Source of the DNA: Anticarsia gemmatalis
Lineage: Eukaryota; Arthropoda; Insecta; Lepidoptera; Erebidae
Direction: 5' to 3'
NCBI RefSeq assembly: GCF_050436995.1
Contig: NC_134775.1
Coordinates: 3,573,124 to 3,637,123 of the forward strand
DNA: 64,000 bases
Of this stretch, positions 41,534-50,974 are shown in pieces. Made by a program: the position numbers and the translations under genes. The stretch's first letter is position 1, and each line of letters begins with the position of its first letter. The notes beneath the pieces were generated by a model. That model had not been told where the DNA came from. It worked only from the letters and a program-made list of their open reading frames with translations, and did no database searches.

Positions 41534-42430
41534 TTTGCTAGCCCTTTCTTTATAGTCAATCGTAAGGGTCGTGGGAGTCGTATCACGAAATGTTATTTAT
41601 GCCTATTTGTATGCCTACGATATAAATGCGTGCATTTAGAGGCTGTAAGTGACTTGTCGAAAGACGCCTTTATCATGACAATAAGGCGATTTGTCGCTAG
41701 AAGAGGCAAGTCAACAGAAATATATAGCGACAATGGTCGAAACTTTGTTGCTGCAGCCAAAGAATTAGGATCATTATTTAACCAAAATCAAGATTCTCTG
41801 ATTGATTTTGCAAGTCAGCAAGGCATCAAATTGATGTTCATCCCAACCTACGCTCCTCATTTCGGCGGTATCTGGGAAGCCGGAATCAAATCCGCTAAAT
41901 ACCATTTGAAACGTATTATTGGAAATAGTCATTTAACATTTGAAGAAATTTCCACTCTGTTTGCGCAAGTGGAGGCGATTTTGAATAGTCGTCCCTTGTG
42001 CCCACTCTCACCCAGTCCTGACGACCTCCTTCCTCTTTCCCCAGGACACTTCATCATCGGGAGACCGCTTACTGCACTACCAGCACCACCGCTGTTGGAA
42101 CACAAAGAGAGCAGCCTCCAACGATACCAACGTCTAGAAAAAATCCGACAGCATTTCTGGCAACGCTGGCAAAAGGAATATGTGGCAGAACTGCAACAGC
42201 GCACAAAATGGCGTACCAGTACGTCTAAGTTGAATGTTGGTGATATGATGGTACTATTAGCCGAAGATAATACATCTCCCTTACAATGGCGACTTGGGCG
42301 AGTACTACGTCTGTTCCCGGGTCCTGACGGCATCGCGAGGGTAGCAGATGTCAACACCATCAGGGGCTGCGTGCGCCGTCCCTTCGTGCGGCTATGTCCT
42401 CTACCTACAGCAGAAGAACTGCAAAACTAG
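41534..42430 (+). pseudogene. BEL/Pao integrase core and C-terminal DUF5641-like domain
   Basis: After the frameshift the integrase continues in another frame to 42430. The frame is open from ~41534, although its first ATG is at 41630. Catalytic-core landmarks are KCVHLEAVSDLSKDAF (first Asp region just upstream), EIYSDNGRNFVAAAKELG and FGGIWEAGIKSAKYHLKR with the Glu. The C-terminal block KLNVGDMMVLLAEDNTSPLQ, WRLGRVLRLFPGPDG and VRRPFVRLCPLP is the DUF5641 region usual at the end of BEL/Pao Pol. The stop is followed 20 bp later by the purine tract. Confidence 0.88.
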
Positions 42431-42467
42431 TTGAAAATACTTTTCAACGGGGGGAGCATGTTAAGGC

Positions 42468-43736
42468 TCTAAATTGTATGTATTTAGTCTTTGATGAATT
42501 GACATTAAGGTTATTGTAAGTAAGCCATTTTAGTATGTCACTTAATGTTTGGTTAATTTCTAACTCATGGTCTGAACTATTGCGGATAGTGTTGGGTATT
42601 GTTATGCAAATGTCGTCGGCGAACAAGATACACGGATGGTGTGTGATGTTAGGTAAGTCGTTAATGTATAATAAGAACAATAGTGGTCCCATCACACTGC
42701 CTTGTGGAACTCCAGTTTCATTTAGTCGGTAGGTTGATCGAAAGGGTGTAGAAATTAGGTTATTATCAAGGTGATTAATTTCAACGCATTGAGTACGGTT
42801 TGATATGTAACTTTTGATCCAATCTAATGCGGGTCCTCGTATACCGTATCGTTGACATTTGTTTAATAGGATGGAATGATTAACAAAATCAAATGCCTTT
42901 GTCATGTTTAAAAATATTGTAGTTACGGGTATCTTATTATCAATATGTTCTGTTATTGTTCTCATCAAAAAAAAAACCAGCAAGAGTGGTAGACTTGTTT
43001 TTTTGAAACCCATTTTGTTCTTCTTTGATGACATTAAATTTGTTTAAGAAGTTGGTAATTCGGGCGTACATCAGCTTTTCATATATTTTAGAAAAAATAG
43101 GTATCAAGGTTATGGGTCTATAATTACTTAGTTCTAGGGTATCATCCTTTTTATAGAGGGGCTTTACAATAGATAATTTTAGCTTAGAAGGGAATATTCC
43201 TTGTGTAAACGAAAGATTTAATGTATGAGTGAGAGGTAAGGATATTAAGTCAGCGCACAGTTTTATGATATGAGTGGATATAGAGTCATAACCAACTGAT
43301 TTTGTATCATTAAGACTTTTAATAGTCTTAACTATTTCAGTTGATGTGCAAGGTTGTATAAATATGGAAGAGTTTACAGGATTAACAGTATTATAATTAC
43401 ACTTTGTATTGTTATTTGTGATGTTACTTGTAGTGCAGTACTCATTAAAGATGTTTGCAATATGATTGGGGTCACAAATAATCTTGTCTTCATGTTTAAT
43501 AGTTTTTATACTTTCATAGCATTTCGTACTGTCTGTTTTATTCTTAATAACATTCCATGCAGCCTTACATTTATTTTGGGCATTTTTTATATATAAATCG
43601 TTCATAATTTTTTTCGACTGATTTATACATCTTTTAAGTTGCCTATTATATTTTTTATAATGGATAATATTATTTTTTGTTTTAGTAACATAACATCGGT
43701 GTCTTAATTTGCGCTTTGTTATGCACGAATTCTTAA
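42468..43736 (-). pseudogene. CR1 reverse transcriptase, N-terminal two thirds
   Basis: Minus-strand frame 43605-42940 carries the RT fingers (IKTIKSLNDTKSVGYDSIST, LSNYRPITLIPIFSKIYEKL). Overlapping frame 43034-42444 carries the palm: FLNMTKAFDFVNHSILLNKC, GVPQGSVMGPLLFLLYINDL and the catalytic ILFADDICITI (~42620). The switch between frames at ~42970-43020 is a frameshift next to a run of A. The frame then runs into the BEL LTR remnant, which ends CR1 coding here. Upstream (43605-43736) the frame is open to the piggyBac TTAA. Confidence 0.86.
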
Positions 43737-43886
43737 CCCTAGAAAGATAATCTACGTCAAAATGACTCCCGCCCGAACGAAATATTGCTGTCTCTTTTTA
43801 ATTAGCGCGAATACAGCGTCGTGCGTTCCCGACATTTCATTCGCCGGTGGGAGCTAGCGAGAGGCGGTCGCGGCAGTGAGGTAAGT

Positions 43887-44041
43887 GACCCCAATTTTGA
43901 GATATAATAACTACAGGAGTCAAAATTACGTATGATTATCTTTAGCGTGACTTTCACGATATTTGGTAATATGGTTATTTGAATTATTTTTATTGTATTA
44001 GGTATTTTTCATATTTATTTTGATATTGTTTTTATTTTATA
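43887..44041 (+). other. Candidate intron in the piggyBac leader
   Basis: GCAGTGAG|GTAAGTGACC gives a strong donor near 43880 and a T-rich tract ending TTTATTTTATAG at ~44042 an acceptor, a few tens of bases before the coding start. Splicing is inferred only from these signals. Confidence 0.45.
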
Positions 44042-44077
44042 GGTGTTCAGACTACATAATACTAATACTACAACATA

Positions 44078-44281
44078 ATAGGGACTAGAGAATTGGACGA
44101 AGACCGTATTCTGGCCGCTCTTTTAGAGAGTGATGAGAAGCCACCATTTGCTGACACCGACAGCGAAACCGAAGACCACCAGAACGAGGATGATGTCCAG
44201 AATGATGAGGAAGAAGGATTTGCGGATGAAGTGAGGGCAGAAGAGTCGGCAGCTCCCGGTGAAATGGACTGTATCGAATAA
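44078..44281 (+). pseudogene. piggyBac transposase N-terminal remnant
   Basis: About 67 codons ending at 44281 include DEDRILAALLESDEKP, SETEDHQNEDDVQNDEEEGF and ADEV. This is the acidic N-terminal region of piggyBac transposases, which precedes the DDD catalytic domain. The catalytic domain, the Cys-rich C-terminus and probably >500 codons are absent. The expected start position has ATA (44078-44080), so translation would not initiate there. It is surely non-functional as a transposase. A truncated N-terminal peptide is conceivable but unsupported. Confidence 0.8.
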
Positions 44282-44720
44282 GATATCTCTGAACAAGTGA
44301 CTCCTTCGACTTCTCGTCGTGTGATAACGTTGATAAATGTGCCATAAATGTTTAGTCTGATTTTTTAAAGTATTTTCATGTTATTGTTACATTACATTTT
44401 ATTATTTAGAATACCCATAAGAAAAAAGTACTGATAATTGATAACAATATTATAAAACTTTAGTACAAAGGTGAAGTTCCTATGTTTTGTTAATTTTTTG
44501 AAAAGATTTGATTTTCTGTATTTTTTTAAATAATAAATAATTATAAATAACTATATATCCGATTTTTTATTTCATTATATGTTGTAGATAAAAAGTATGT
44601 ATTGTATTACTTGCATCAGTACAAACATTTTTATAATACAGCTACTTAAAAAAGGGAGTCAATTTTACGTATGATTATCTTTAATGTATAACTCAATATG
44701 ATTATCTTTCTAGGGTTAAT

Positions 44721-45653
44721 ACCATTTGTAAACCATTTTGGGGAAGTTACATTAGCATTAATTTTTACTTTAATGGTAGGGAAACACAGCTCATAGAACA
44801 AACAAAAAGTGTCATGAAACAAGTTAAAAGCATTGTCACTGTTAGTTTCTTGATAAACATCAGACCAGCTAAGATTTGACAAACATTCGTTGAATTTCTT
44901 TATGTTTTCTTCATCGTAACATTTTCTCAAAACGTACCAATATTTAAGTTTGTGTATTTCAGTTGTTGTTGGGAAGCTAAGTGTTTGACAAGTGTTGTGG
45001 TCTGATAGATAAAAATTATGAATATTACTATTAGCTTTTTCAATATTACTATAGATGTGATCGATACATGAATTTTGTCTAGTGGGGGACTGTATATGAG
45101 AAATTAAATTGTAGTTAAAAAGTATGTTATTTAGTTCTATTGTATTTTTATTAAATTTTAAGATATCAATATTCATGTCACCTGTGATAATGATTTTTTT
45201 ATTCTTAAACCTCTTTGTCAGTTTATGTAGTAGTAAATTCATGTTTTCTAAAAACTTAGAAGTATCACTATTTGGTATTCTATAAAGACAAATTATCACA
45301 CAATTCAATATTGGTATCTCAATGCCACAACATTCAAATGTTTTTTCAACAGCAATTTCTTCACAAAGTTTGATACATTTTAAATTGTTTAATGTTTTAT
45401 GAACTAATATACATACTCCACCACGCTTCTCATTAATTCTAGAAAAATTGCATGCCAAATTGTAATTTTTGAGGTATACATTATGTTCATCTCCTTTCTT
45501 TATGAAAGTTTCAGAAAAGCAAATAATATGTAGGGGATCTTTTTTTGACATTTCATGTATAGTTACCTCTAATAAACCAAGTTTGTTTAATAATCCAGCA
45601 ATGTTTTGGTGAAGAATGGTAACATTATTTCCTTTTTTTATTTTATTGTCCAC
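44721..45653 (-). pseudogene. CR1 ORF2 start: endonuclease domain
   Basis: The ATG at 45653 opens ORF2. The endonuclease landmarks are ILHQNIAGLLNKLGLLE, ICFSETFIKKG with the metal-binding Glu, ICLYRIPNSDTS, IIITGDMNIDILKFN, SCIDHIYSNIEKAN and FYLSDHNTCQ. It nicks the target before reverse transcription. The frame is intact up to the piggyBac insertion at 44720, where NVTSPKWFTNGIN ends the native sequence. Codons further left in this frame (to 44646) belong to the transposon. Confidence 0.86.
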
Positions 45654-45703
45654 GAAAAAACTGTATGTTATAGTTTTTGTTATTGTTAGTAGAAGTACAG
45701 TTA

Positions 45704-46609
45704 TTAGTGGTAATTATCTTTGGAAAATAATAAGGTAGAAGTAGAAGTAGATGGCTGGTGACTAGAACAACTAATGTTTGCATCTTTTTCAATATATTTA
45801 AAGTAGTGTGGTATAGTGCGTAGTGTAGTTTGTGTAGTGTTGCATGTGTTGTTTGAGTTTAGATTTAAGTTATTGTTTTTTACACCACACAAATATTGGG
45901 TCTTATAATCATTACAGTCAATAAAGAAATTTATCTTCGCGCATATTTGGTGGAGGTAAGATTTATTGTACCGGGTTGTATTAGAGTATTGTAAGTTAGT
46001 TTCATCAAGAAATGTACAATTTGGTACATATTTACAGTAGTTTTTGATCATATGTTTAAGAGGTTTTTCATTAAGAAATTTATTTTGTAATACATTTAAT
46101 ACTATAATATTAATATTTTTAAAGTACTTTAAAGACGTTATTAGATCAATACATAGTTTAGTCGGGTTACAATCATATTCACCTATACAAACAATCATAT
46201 AACCATTTTGGGAATCAGTTATATTATGAAATTTTTTTAGTATTTCAGCTGTTGGAGCATTAGGCTTAATTGTAGAGGATACTTTATATTTATTACTATT
46301 ACATTTTAATAATAATCTAGAAGATATGAGATATGATGCAAGGTTCCTGCATTGTCCTCCTCCAAAAATGTGTATTTTCCTTTCAGAGTGTGATGAATGC
46401 AGTTTAACGCCATCTAGTAGTGGACGTGTGTAACTTGTATGTTTCTTCTTTACAAGTGATTGTTGTAGAGGTATGGTTATCTTATTTATTGATTCTTCAG
46501 CGCCATCTGTTGTCTTGTAGGTGAGTTGTTTCGTAGAAGAGCCGTCCTTTGATAAATTACAGGGGTTGGTATTGACTGAATGAGGAGATTGTCCTGTGCA
46601 TTGTAACAA
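45704..46609 (-). CDS. CR1 ORF1 protein, esterase-like
   Basis: 301 codons with no lesion, ending 51 bp before ORF2. The central part (KIHIFGGGQCRNLASYLISS ... MIVCIGEYDCNPTKLCIDLI ... YNKSYLHQICAKINFFIDC) resembles the SGNH-hydrolase-like esterase found in ORF1 of CR1 elements. The block order (G-x-C/S near the start, IGEYD, then a C-terminal ..LHQIC) fits, but the catalytic Ser is not obvious. The N-terminal ~90 residues are polar and the C-terminus is Asn/Thr-rich. These proteins bind element RNA, and the role of the esterase is unknown. Confidence 0.65.
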   Translation of the reverse strand: MLQCTGQSPHSVNTNPCNLSKDGSSTKQLTYKTTDGAEESINKITIPLQQSLVKKKHTSYTRPLLDGVKLHSSHSERKIHIFGGGQCRNLASYLISSRLLLKCNSNKYKVSSTIKPNAPTAEILKKFHNITDSQNGYMIVCIGEYDCNPTKLCIDLITSLKYFKNINIIVLNVLQNKFLNEKPLKHMIKNYCKYVPNCTFLDETNLQYSNTTRYNKSYLHQICAKINFFIDCNDYKTQYLCGVKNNNLNLNSNNTCNTTQTTLRTIPHYFKYIEKDANISCSSHQPSTSTSTLLFSKDNYH

Positions 46610-46963
46610 TTGTAATAATTATTCAAACATTTATTCATTTCTGAAAGTGCTGTGAAACATAAAATCATGATTGATTTTGCTAGAATTAACTATCTAAATC
46701 AGTTTTCATTGTGAAGCGACCACTCTGAAGTTGATTTAAGGTCGTAAGCACACGTATCGACTCGGAAACGGGTCGTCACCGTATCAACTCGAGCTCATCA
46801 GTATTATTTGTATGTAATTCCCTACTGTAACACACTTATCGTAATTGTTATGTGATCGCCCCGGCTCACGACGATGGGAGTGGTACGCACCACTCCCATC
46901 GTCGTGAGCCGGGGCGATTATGCATACACCAGCACCCAGGGTGGAGTGCGGGGCTATGTGCAA
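46610..46963 (-). other. CR1 5' UTR / internal promoter region with a 30-bp palindrome
   Basis: The same sequence is present in reverse at 56200-56556, which identifies it as the CR1 leader. It contains GACCCGTTTCCGAG and GCCCCGCACTCCACCCTGGG. At 46855-46918 ATCGCCCCGGCTCACGACGA plus TGGGAGTGGT is followed, after ACGC, by its perfect complement. The paralogue has only one arm. Confidence 0.72.
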
Positions 46964-47089
46964 ATGACATAATATATTAAATTCGGAAAAAAACTATTTC
47001 AAACTTTAAACATCAAATTTAATATTTATTCAAGCAAGATAGTTAATCGAAAGATTACATTCAAATCATGCACATATTATTTTGCTTTA

Positions 47090-47400
47090 AAAAATGGTAA
47101 CAAACCGTGTGAACTCGGCAATTCAGACCCGTGGGAAAAGGAGCGATTACGTCACTTGTTTCACTGCCTTTCTTACTAGGATACAAGAAGCTACCAAGAG
47201 GTTAATAAAATCCAGTAACGCAGTTGAAGGAACGAGACAGCATCGCCCGGACCCACGGGAATTCAGGGAGCACGGATACAGCGGAAGCACGCAATGGGAG
47301 TTCCCAGGCAACCGTGGGAAAAGTAGCGCTGAGTCACGTTTCTGCCAGACATTTGGTACTAGGGTATCAGAAATGATCAAGAGGTTGTACTCATAACACA
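47090..47400 (+). repeat. G4C4-like units 22: two forward monomers
   Basis: GCGATTACGTCACTTGTTTC, TACTAGGATACAAGAAGC, TACCAAGAGG at ~47142-47201, and GAGTCACGTTTCTGCCAGAC, GTACTAGGGTATCAGAAATG, CAAGAGG at ~47330-47383. Both are led by CCGTGGGAAAA. The GGGGCCCC core is replaced by GCCCGGACCCACGGG. Confidence 0.62.
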
Positions 47401-47864
47401 GTCCTGATGAAACAACTTTTCGTACAGGGTCCAATAGGAAAGTTTATCAAGAAAAAGTATAATAATGAAGAATTAAGTTAGTAGTTAATTTTTATTCATT
47501 TATTTTTTAGAGATTACTATTATTGCATTTAATAACATTTTATTTTAAACATATTTAATGTCTTAAGTCTGGATTGAATTTATTTTTTGTACTTTTTCGT
47601 ATATAAAACTTACTTTCCTTTTTTCGCTTCAAACGCGTGCCACAGCTGTCGTTGACTAATCGGGGAACCTCCTTAATCTACCAGCTGTTTTGCACCTGGC
47701 GTTACCTATCTACCTGACGTCACAATAACTCAGGTGGCCTTTAAAAATCAGCTGTGCGATCATATGGTATACAAACTTACAGCTGTTTTAGAAAAAAGTT
47801 CGTTATTCATAAAAAAGGAACACATTTGGAAAGGTCCGTTGAATCGTGAGAACACGGCCAACTT
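47401..47864. other. Spacer without a recognised gene
   Basis: AT-rich, with three CAGCTGT/ACAGCTG motifs at 47640-47790. No ORF or element end is supported. Confidence 0.4.
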
Positions 47865-47950
47865 ATGACACGTGTTTTAAAGCGTTCGGTACCAGGGTAC
47901 TATAAGTTTTGAAGAGGTAGCTCGAATTCTGTAGAGGTTCAAGCTGAAAA
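47865..47950 (+). repeat. G4C4-like unit 23, partial
   Basis: GACACGTGTTTTAAAGCGTT, GGTACCAGGGTACTATAAG and GAAGAGGTAG keep boxes 1 and 2 only. Confidence 0.5.
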
Positions 47951-48034
47951 TTGTGTGTATCGCTGAGCTGGGACCAAAATTTTACTTAACTTTACCTATG
48001 ATCCCACTTAATTCATCCTGTATAACGAGATATA

Positions 48035-48155
48035 TGGATGGGAATCAGCCAAGGGAGGTTTGTAAGGATCGTAACAAGTGGCATTCTGTGGTCTGTGCCT
48101 ACCGCTATTAGATAAAAGGCGTGATATGATGTATGTTTGTATGTAGTAATCCAAT
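48035..48155 (+). pseudogene. Extreme 3' end of a LINE
   Basis: Translates EVCKDRNKWHSVVCAYRY then stop, followed by AAAAGGCGTGATATGATG. This is the end of a LINE ORF and its tail, as at 31.80-31.88 kb on the other strand. Confidence 0.5.
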
Positions 48156-48339
48156 TATCAAAAACAAACTTATTTATTTAAGACAACTAGAAGCTAGAAT
48201 TCAAACTTTACTTACATACAACTATACATTTTGTAAGTTATAATTATAAAATAAAGTGAGTTCATTAAAATTCTATCATAAATATGTTAATTCATATAAA
48301 GTTTTTTACGTGAACAAGTGAAAGTTAAATTACACCGTG

Positions 48340-48495
48340 GGAAATCTGTGATTGCGTCACGTTTTCTCGAAGCCCTCGGTACTAGGATCGAAGAACATAT
48401 CAGTAGTTCGTACTAATTCCAGACAGGATTATAGGGAAGGAATGTAATATTGTACACGATATTCAGTGTGTATGGAAAGGAGTAGTGTAGTCCCC
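48340..48495 (+). repeat. G4C4-like unit 24
   Basis: CCGTGGGAAATCTGTGATTG, CGTCACGTTTTCTCGAAGCC, CGGTACTAGGATCGAAGAAC. The core is lost (GTGTGTATGGAAAGGAG). Confidence 0.5.
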
Positions 48496-48869
48496 TTGTA
48501 TTTATGTCAGCGTCAGCATTAATTGTCATTTTTTATTTGTTAACTTATTTAGAAACGAGTGGTTTTATTAAAATTCAATACAAGGAATAACGAAATAAAT
48601 CGTATCCTTTTAAGTTTTTATAAGGCCTATTAGTATAAGATCCGGTTAAAAACGACCTTCACCGAGCTGGTTAATGGATGAAAGATATTTTTTATCAAAT
48701 AAAATATGTCAATAAATATATTGCGAATGGGTTGTCTAAAAAATTTCAGTCCAGAATATTATTAATTAACAATTTTTTTTTAAATGACACTGGCTTGGTT
48801 AATGAACAAATTCCATTCCAATCGAAAATATGAAACCTATAGAATATACAAACATTAGGTTGACTATTA
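48496..48869. other. AT-rich spacer
   Basis: No supported feature. Confidence 0.45.
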
Positions 48870-48948
48870 ATTTCCCGTCACAACTCCGCCGTCCGCCTTG
48901 TACAAATTTTGTATAAGAAGTTTTTAAATAAATAAATAAATAAACTCT
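48870..48948 (+). mobile_element. LINE 3' UTR remnant
   Basis: CCGTCCGCCTTGTACAAATT, TTGTATAAG and an AAATAAATAAATAAATAAA tail match the 3' end seen on the minus strand at 2388-2450. Confidence 0.55.
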
Positions 48949-49385
48949 TGGGTAGGCAGGTATAAACAGGTAAATCGATACTAGTAACTTGCAACGGTCT
49001 GATTAATGAATGAAACTAAAATAAAAATATGTTTCCTAGTATTTTACGAGGTGATATATTTTTTAGGGGAATTATAAAACTATCGAATAAAAAAAAACTT
49101 AACGACTGATGATAACATACTGTTTTAATAACTTGAGCAGTATGAATTTGAGTAAGCGAAAAATTAACCAAAGTAACTACAAATATTGATTAATAATAAA
49201 TTCTAGAAAGAGATTACGAAAAGTGGGTTGTGATTAATCCATTTCAGAAATTAAAATTCTGTTCTTGCGACTACATTACTAAGTGAGCGACTAGAAATAC
49301 AGAGAGGGCAACCTCAATATTAAGATAGATTCGATTTTTCCAATTAAAAGGAGTTTTTGGCAAACCGACATGGGTAGGTTAGGTT
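48949..49385. other. AT-rich spacer
   Basis: No supported feature until the hairpin pair at 49.39 kb. Confidence 0.45.
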
Positions 49386-49387
49386 AG

Positions 49388-49492
49388 AAGGCTGAGGTGG
49401 GAGCGAGCGAAGCGAAGCTCCCACCTCAGCCTTCGTGGTTATTTTTTTTAAACCACCCAGAAGGAGGAGCCCCGCGAAGCGGGGCTCCGGCG
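49388..49492. repeat. Double hairpin cassette shared with the MITE at 61.3 kb
   Basis: GGCTGAGGTGGGAGC pairs with GCTCCCACCTCAGCC around GAGCGAAGCGAA (49390-49431). GGAGCCCCGC pairs with GCGGGGCTCC around GAA (~49464-49486). Flanks CTTCGTGGTTATTTTTTTTA and ACCACCCAGAAGGAGGAGCC recur inverted at 61385-61495. Confidence 0.72.
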
Positions 49493-50034
49493 ACCTGATG
49501 TAATATCAAAAGAGACGAATTTATATATAGCTTATTATACTCTGCTCATTATAGTATTTTTCAAAGTGGTTTTTGTATTCGAAACACTTCATTTAAGATG
49601 AAATACCGCTCAGTATAAAAAAAACAATTGCCAAATATTGAAAAAAAATTAGGACGTAACGTTGACACTCAAAAAAATATTAGGTCGCTCAAATATTACG
49701 AAGCTTCTCATTTTGAATTTTAAGTAACTCAAATTAATGTTTGTAAGTTGCTGTTCTGCTAATATCTCGTCGCTCGCAGTTAGTCGCTCACTTAGTAATA
49801 CTATACCGTAAATTAATTATTTTTAACACTTAAAACTTTAATTTACAGTCACTCGTTTAAATACTACCCTATTTTTTATTCAAGGCAGTTACTTTTTTAT
49901 AACATGTGGTATGGTAACCTATAAAATTTAAAGTTAAACGAATAGAACAGTTTTTAAAAGTTTCATCATTAAAATCAGTATCACCATCATCCAAATCACA
50001 CAGAAAAACCCGTTTTAGAAATTTTTACAATAAA
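49493..50034. other. AT-rich spacer
   Basis: No ORF or element end supported. Alternating TTTTT/ACTCGCTAAGTGAGC-like words suggest old repeat decay. Confidence 0.4.
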
Positions 50035-50292
50035 TAGCTGACCCGCGCAACTTCACTTGCGTCACATAAGAGAGAATGAGTCATAATTTTCCCCGTTTTT
50101 GTAACATTTTTTACTGGTACTCTGCTCCTTTTGGTCGTAGCGTGATGATATATAACCTATAGCCTTCCTCGACAAATGGGCTATCTAACACTGAAAGAAT
50201 TTTTCAAATCGGACGTGTAGTTCCTGAGATTAGCGCGTTCAAACAAACAAACAAACAAACAATCAAACAAACTCTTCAGCTTTATAATATTA
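50035..50292 (-). mobile_element. Lep1-type Helitron, minus strand, 5' terminus eroded
   Basis: Plus strand AGCTGACCCGCGCAACTTCA ... AAACAAACTCTTCAGCTTTA then TAATATTAAAA, where the TAGA end is lost. Confidence 0.8.
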
Positions 50293-50747
50293 AAAATAAA
50301 ATATAATATAATAAAATATTAAAATTAAATATTAATATTAATTATTTTACAATTTTACAGTATAAATAATAAGTAATAAATAGTAGCACGTGTTTTCAAT
50401 TACAAATGTAGCGACAATCTACTCCAAAATTACGTGTATCATTTACTAGTCTATCGCTATCCTTTTCGTTTTCACCGACAAATAGCACTGGTCAACAAAA
50501 ATTTGTAACAAGAAAGGTGCTAACTAATTTTGAATTACCTACCTACCCTCATATAAGAACTATTTACTTTGATCCATCAGGTCTTGTTTTTGTGCTACAG
50601 CTACTAGCCATATAATTTAAGATTAACCGTGCTTTAGTTTTATTTTCACATTCGGAGTATTTAATATTTGAAGAGCGTAGTTATAGTACTATATATCATA
50701 TCTAATATTTGAAGAATGGTAGTTTTTGAGTTAAGTATTCTTATACA
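50293..50747. other. AT-rich spacer
   Basis: No supported feature. Confidence 0.4.
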
Positions 50748-50968
50748 ATGTCAAGAAAGTGTATAAATGATCCTGACAAGTTTTGTTATATATGTGGAGA
50801 CATTACTTTTAAAACTCAGCGAAGAAATTTGACTATTTAGTAACCAAGTTATATGAACAGTATTTTGGCTTTGCTATCGGACAACAAGACAAAGCGTGGG
50901 TTCCACATAACTGTTGTGTTACATGTGTGAGTCATCTTAATGGATGGGCAAAACGATCTCGATTTATG
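50748..50968 (+). pseudogene. Frameshifted fragment of an uncharacterised Cys-rich (zinc-finger) protein
   Basis: From the ATG at 50748 the frame reads SRKCINDPDKFCYICGDITF and KTQRRNLT, then stops near 50838-50843. Sequence in another frame continues with KLYEQYFGFAIGQQDKAWVP and HNCCVTCVSHLNGWAKRSR. The pattern C-x6-FCYICG ... YFG..xGDQDK.W.PH..C..C is a family I have seen in many arthropod and cnidarian predicted proteins, of unknown function and possibly transposon-linked. Only the first ~75 residues are present, and the fragment ends where Helitron sequence begins (50975). It may have been captured by, or interrupted by, the Helitron. Confidence 0.55.
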
Positions 50969-50974
50969 TATATA

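Larger units (their letters stand above)
36314..42467 (+). mobile_element. BEL/Pao LTR retrotransposon with 3' LTR almost wholly deleted
   Basis: The 5' LTR is 36314-36517 (TGTTAAGGCCCC to TTCTGAAACA, with AATAAA-like signals at ~36460). The primer-binding site follows, then gag-pol 37227-42430, a purine tract GGGGGGAGC at ~42449-42457, and only the first nine bases of the 3' LTR (TGTTAAGGC, 42459-42467). CR1 sequence follows directly. The deletion removed ~195 bp of LTR, the target duplication and probably a few CR1 codons. One frameshift at ~41526-41533 breaks the pol frame. Confidence 0.85.
43733..44720 (+). mobile_element. piggyBac-type transposon, internal deletion derivative
   Basis: TTAA at 43733-43736 and 44717-44720 is the target duplication. 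The inverted ends are CCCTAGAAAGATAATC (43737 on) and its complement GATTATCTTTCTAGGG (to 44716), the 13-bp CCCTAGAAAGATA end of canonical piggyBac. The 980-bp body holds the leader, a possible intron and only the first ~60 codons of the transposase; the catalytic part is gone. ATGATTATCTTTA repeats near both ends (43930-43945, 44670-44685) are subterminal repeats. It lies in the CR1 ORF2 between endonuclease and RT. Confidence 0.9.
34172..46963 (-). mobile_element. CR1-type LINE (minus strand) split by three nested elements
   Basis: Four blocks read continuously on the minus strand: 46963-44717 (5' UTR, ORF1, endonuclease), 43736-42468 (RT to the FADD motif), 36313-36212 (RT) and 34949-34172 (RT end, 3' UTR). 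The inserts between them are a piggyBac (43737-44716), a BEL/Pao (36314-42467) and an I-group LINE (34950-36211). Together the blocks make ~4.4 kb, the usual CR1 length. The 3' end is a TTTACTTTACTTTACTTTA tail at 34172-34198. The element was full length or nearly so when it inserted. Confidence 0.85.

Noticed and set aside
41929..42360. 143-codon minus-strand ORF
   Set aside because: Antisense shadow of the BEL integrase.
44646..44720. C-terminal extension of the CR1 endonuclease frame
   Set aside because: These codons are read from the piggyBac right end.
228..48495. G4C4 boxes as mini-exons (ACTAG acceptor, AAGAG|GTA donor)
   Set aside because: Tempting in a few copies, but the GTA is not conserved, pyrimidine tracts are weak and no frame is maintained. 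I keep it only as something RNA data could revisit.
49390..49486. Bacterial rho-independent terminators or contamination, from the GC-rich stems
   Set aside because: Flanking DNA is typical insect repeat sequence and the cassette is repeated inside a MITE at 61.4 kb.
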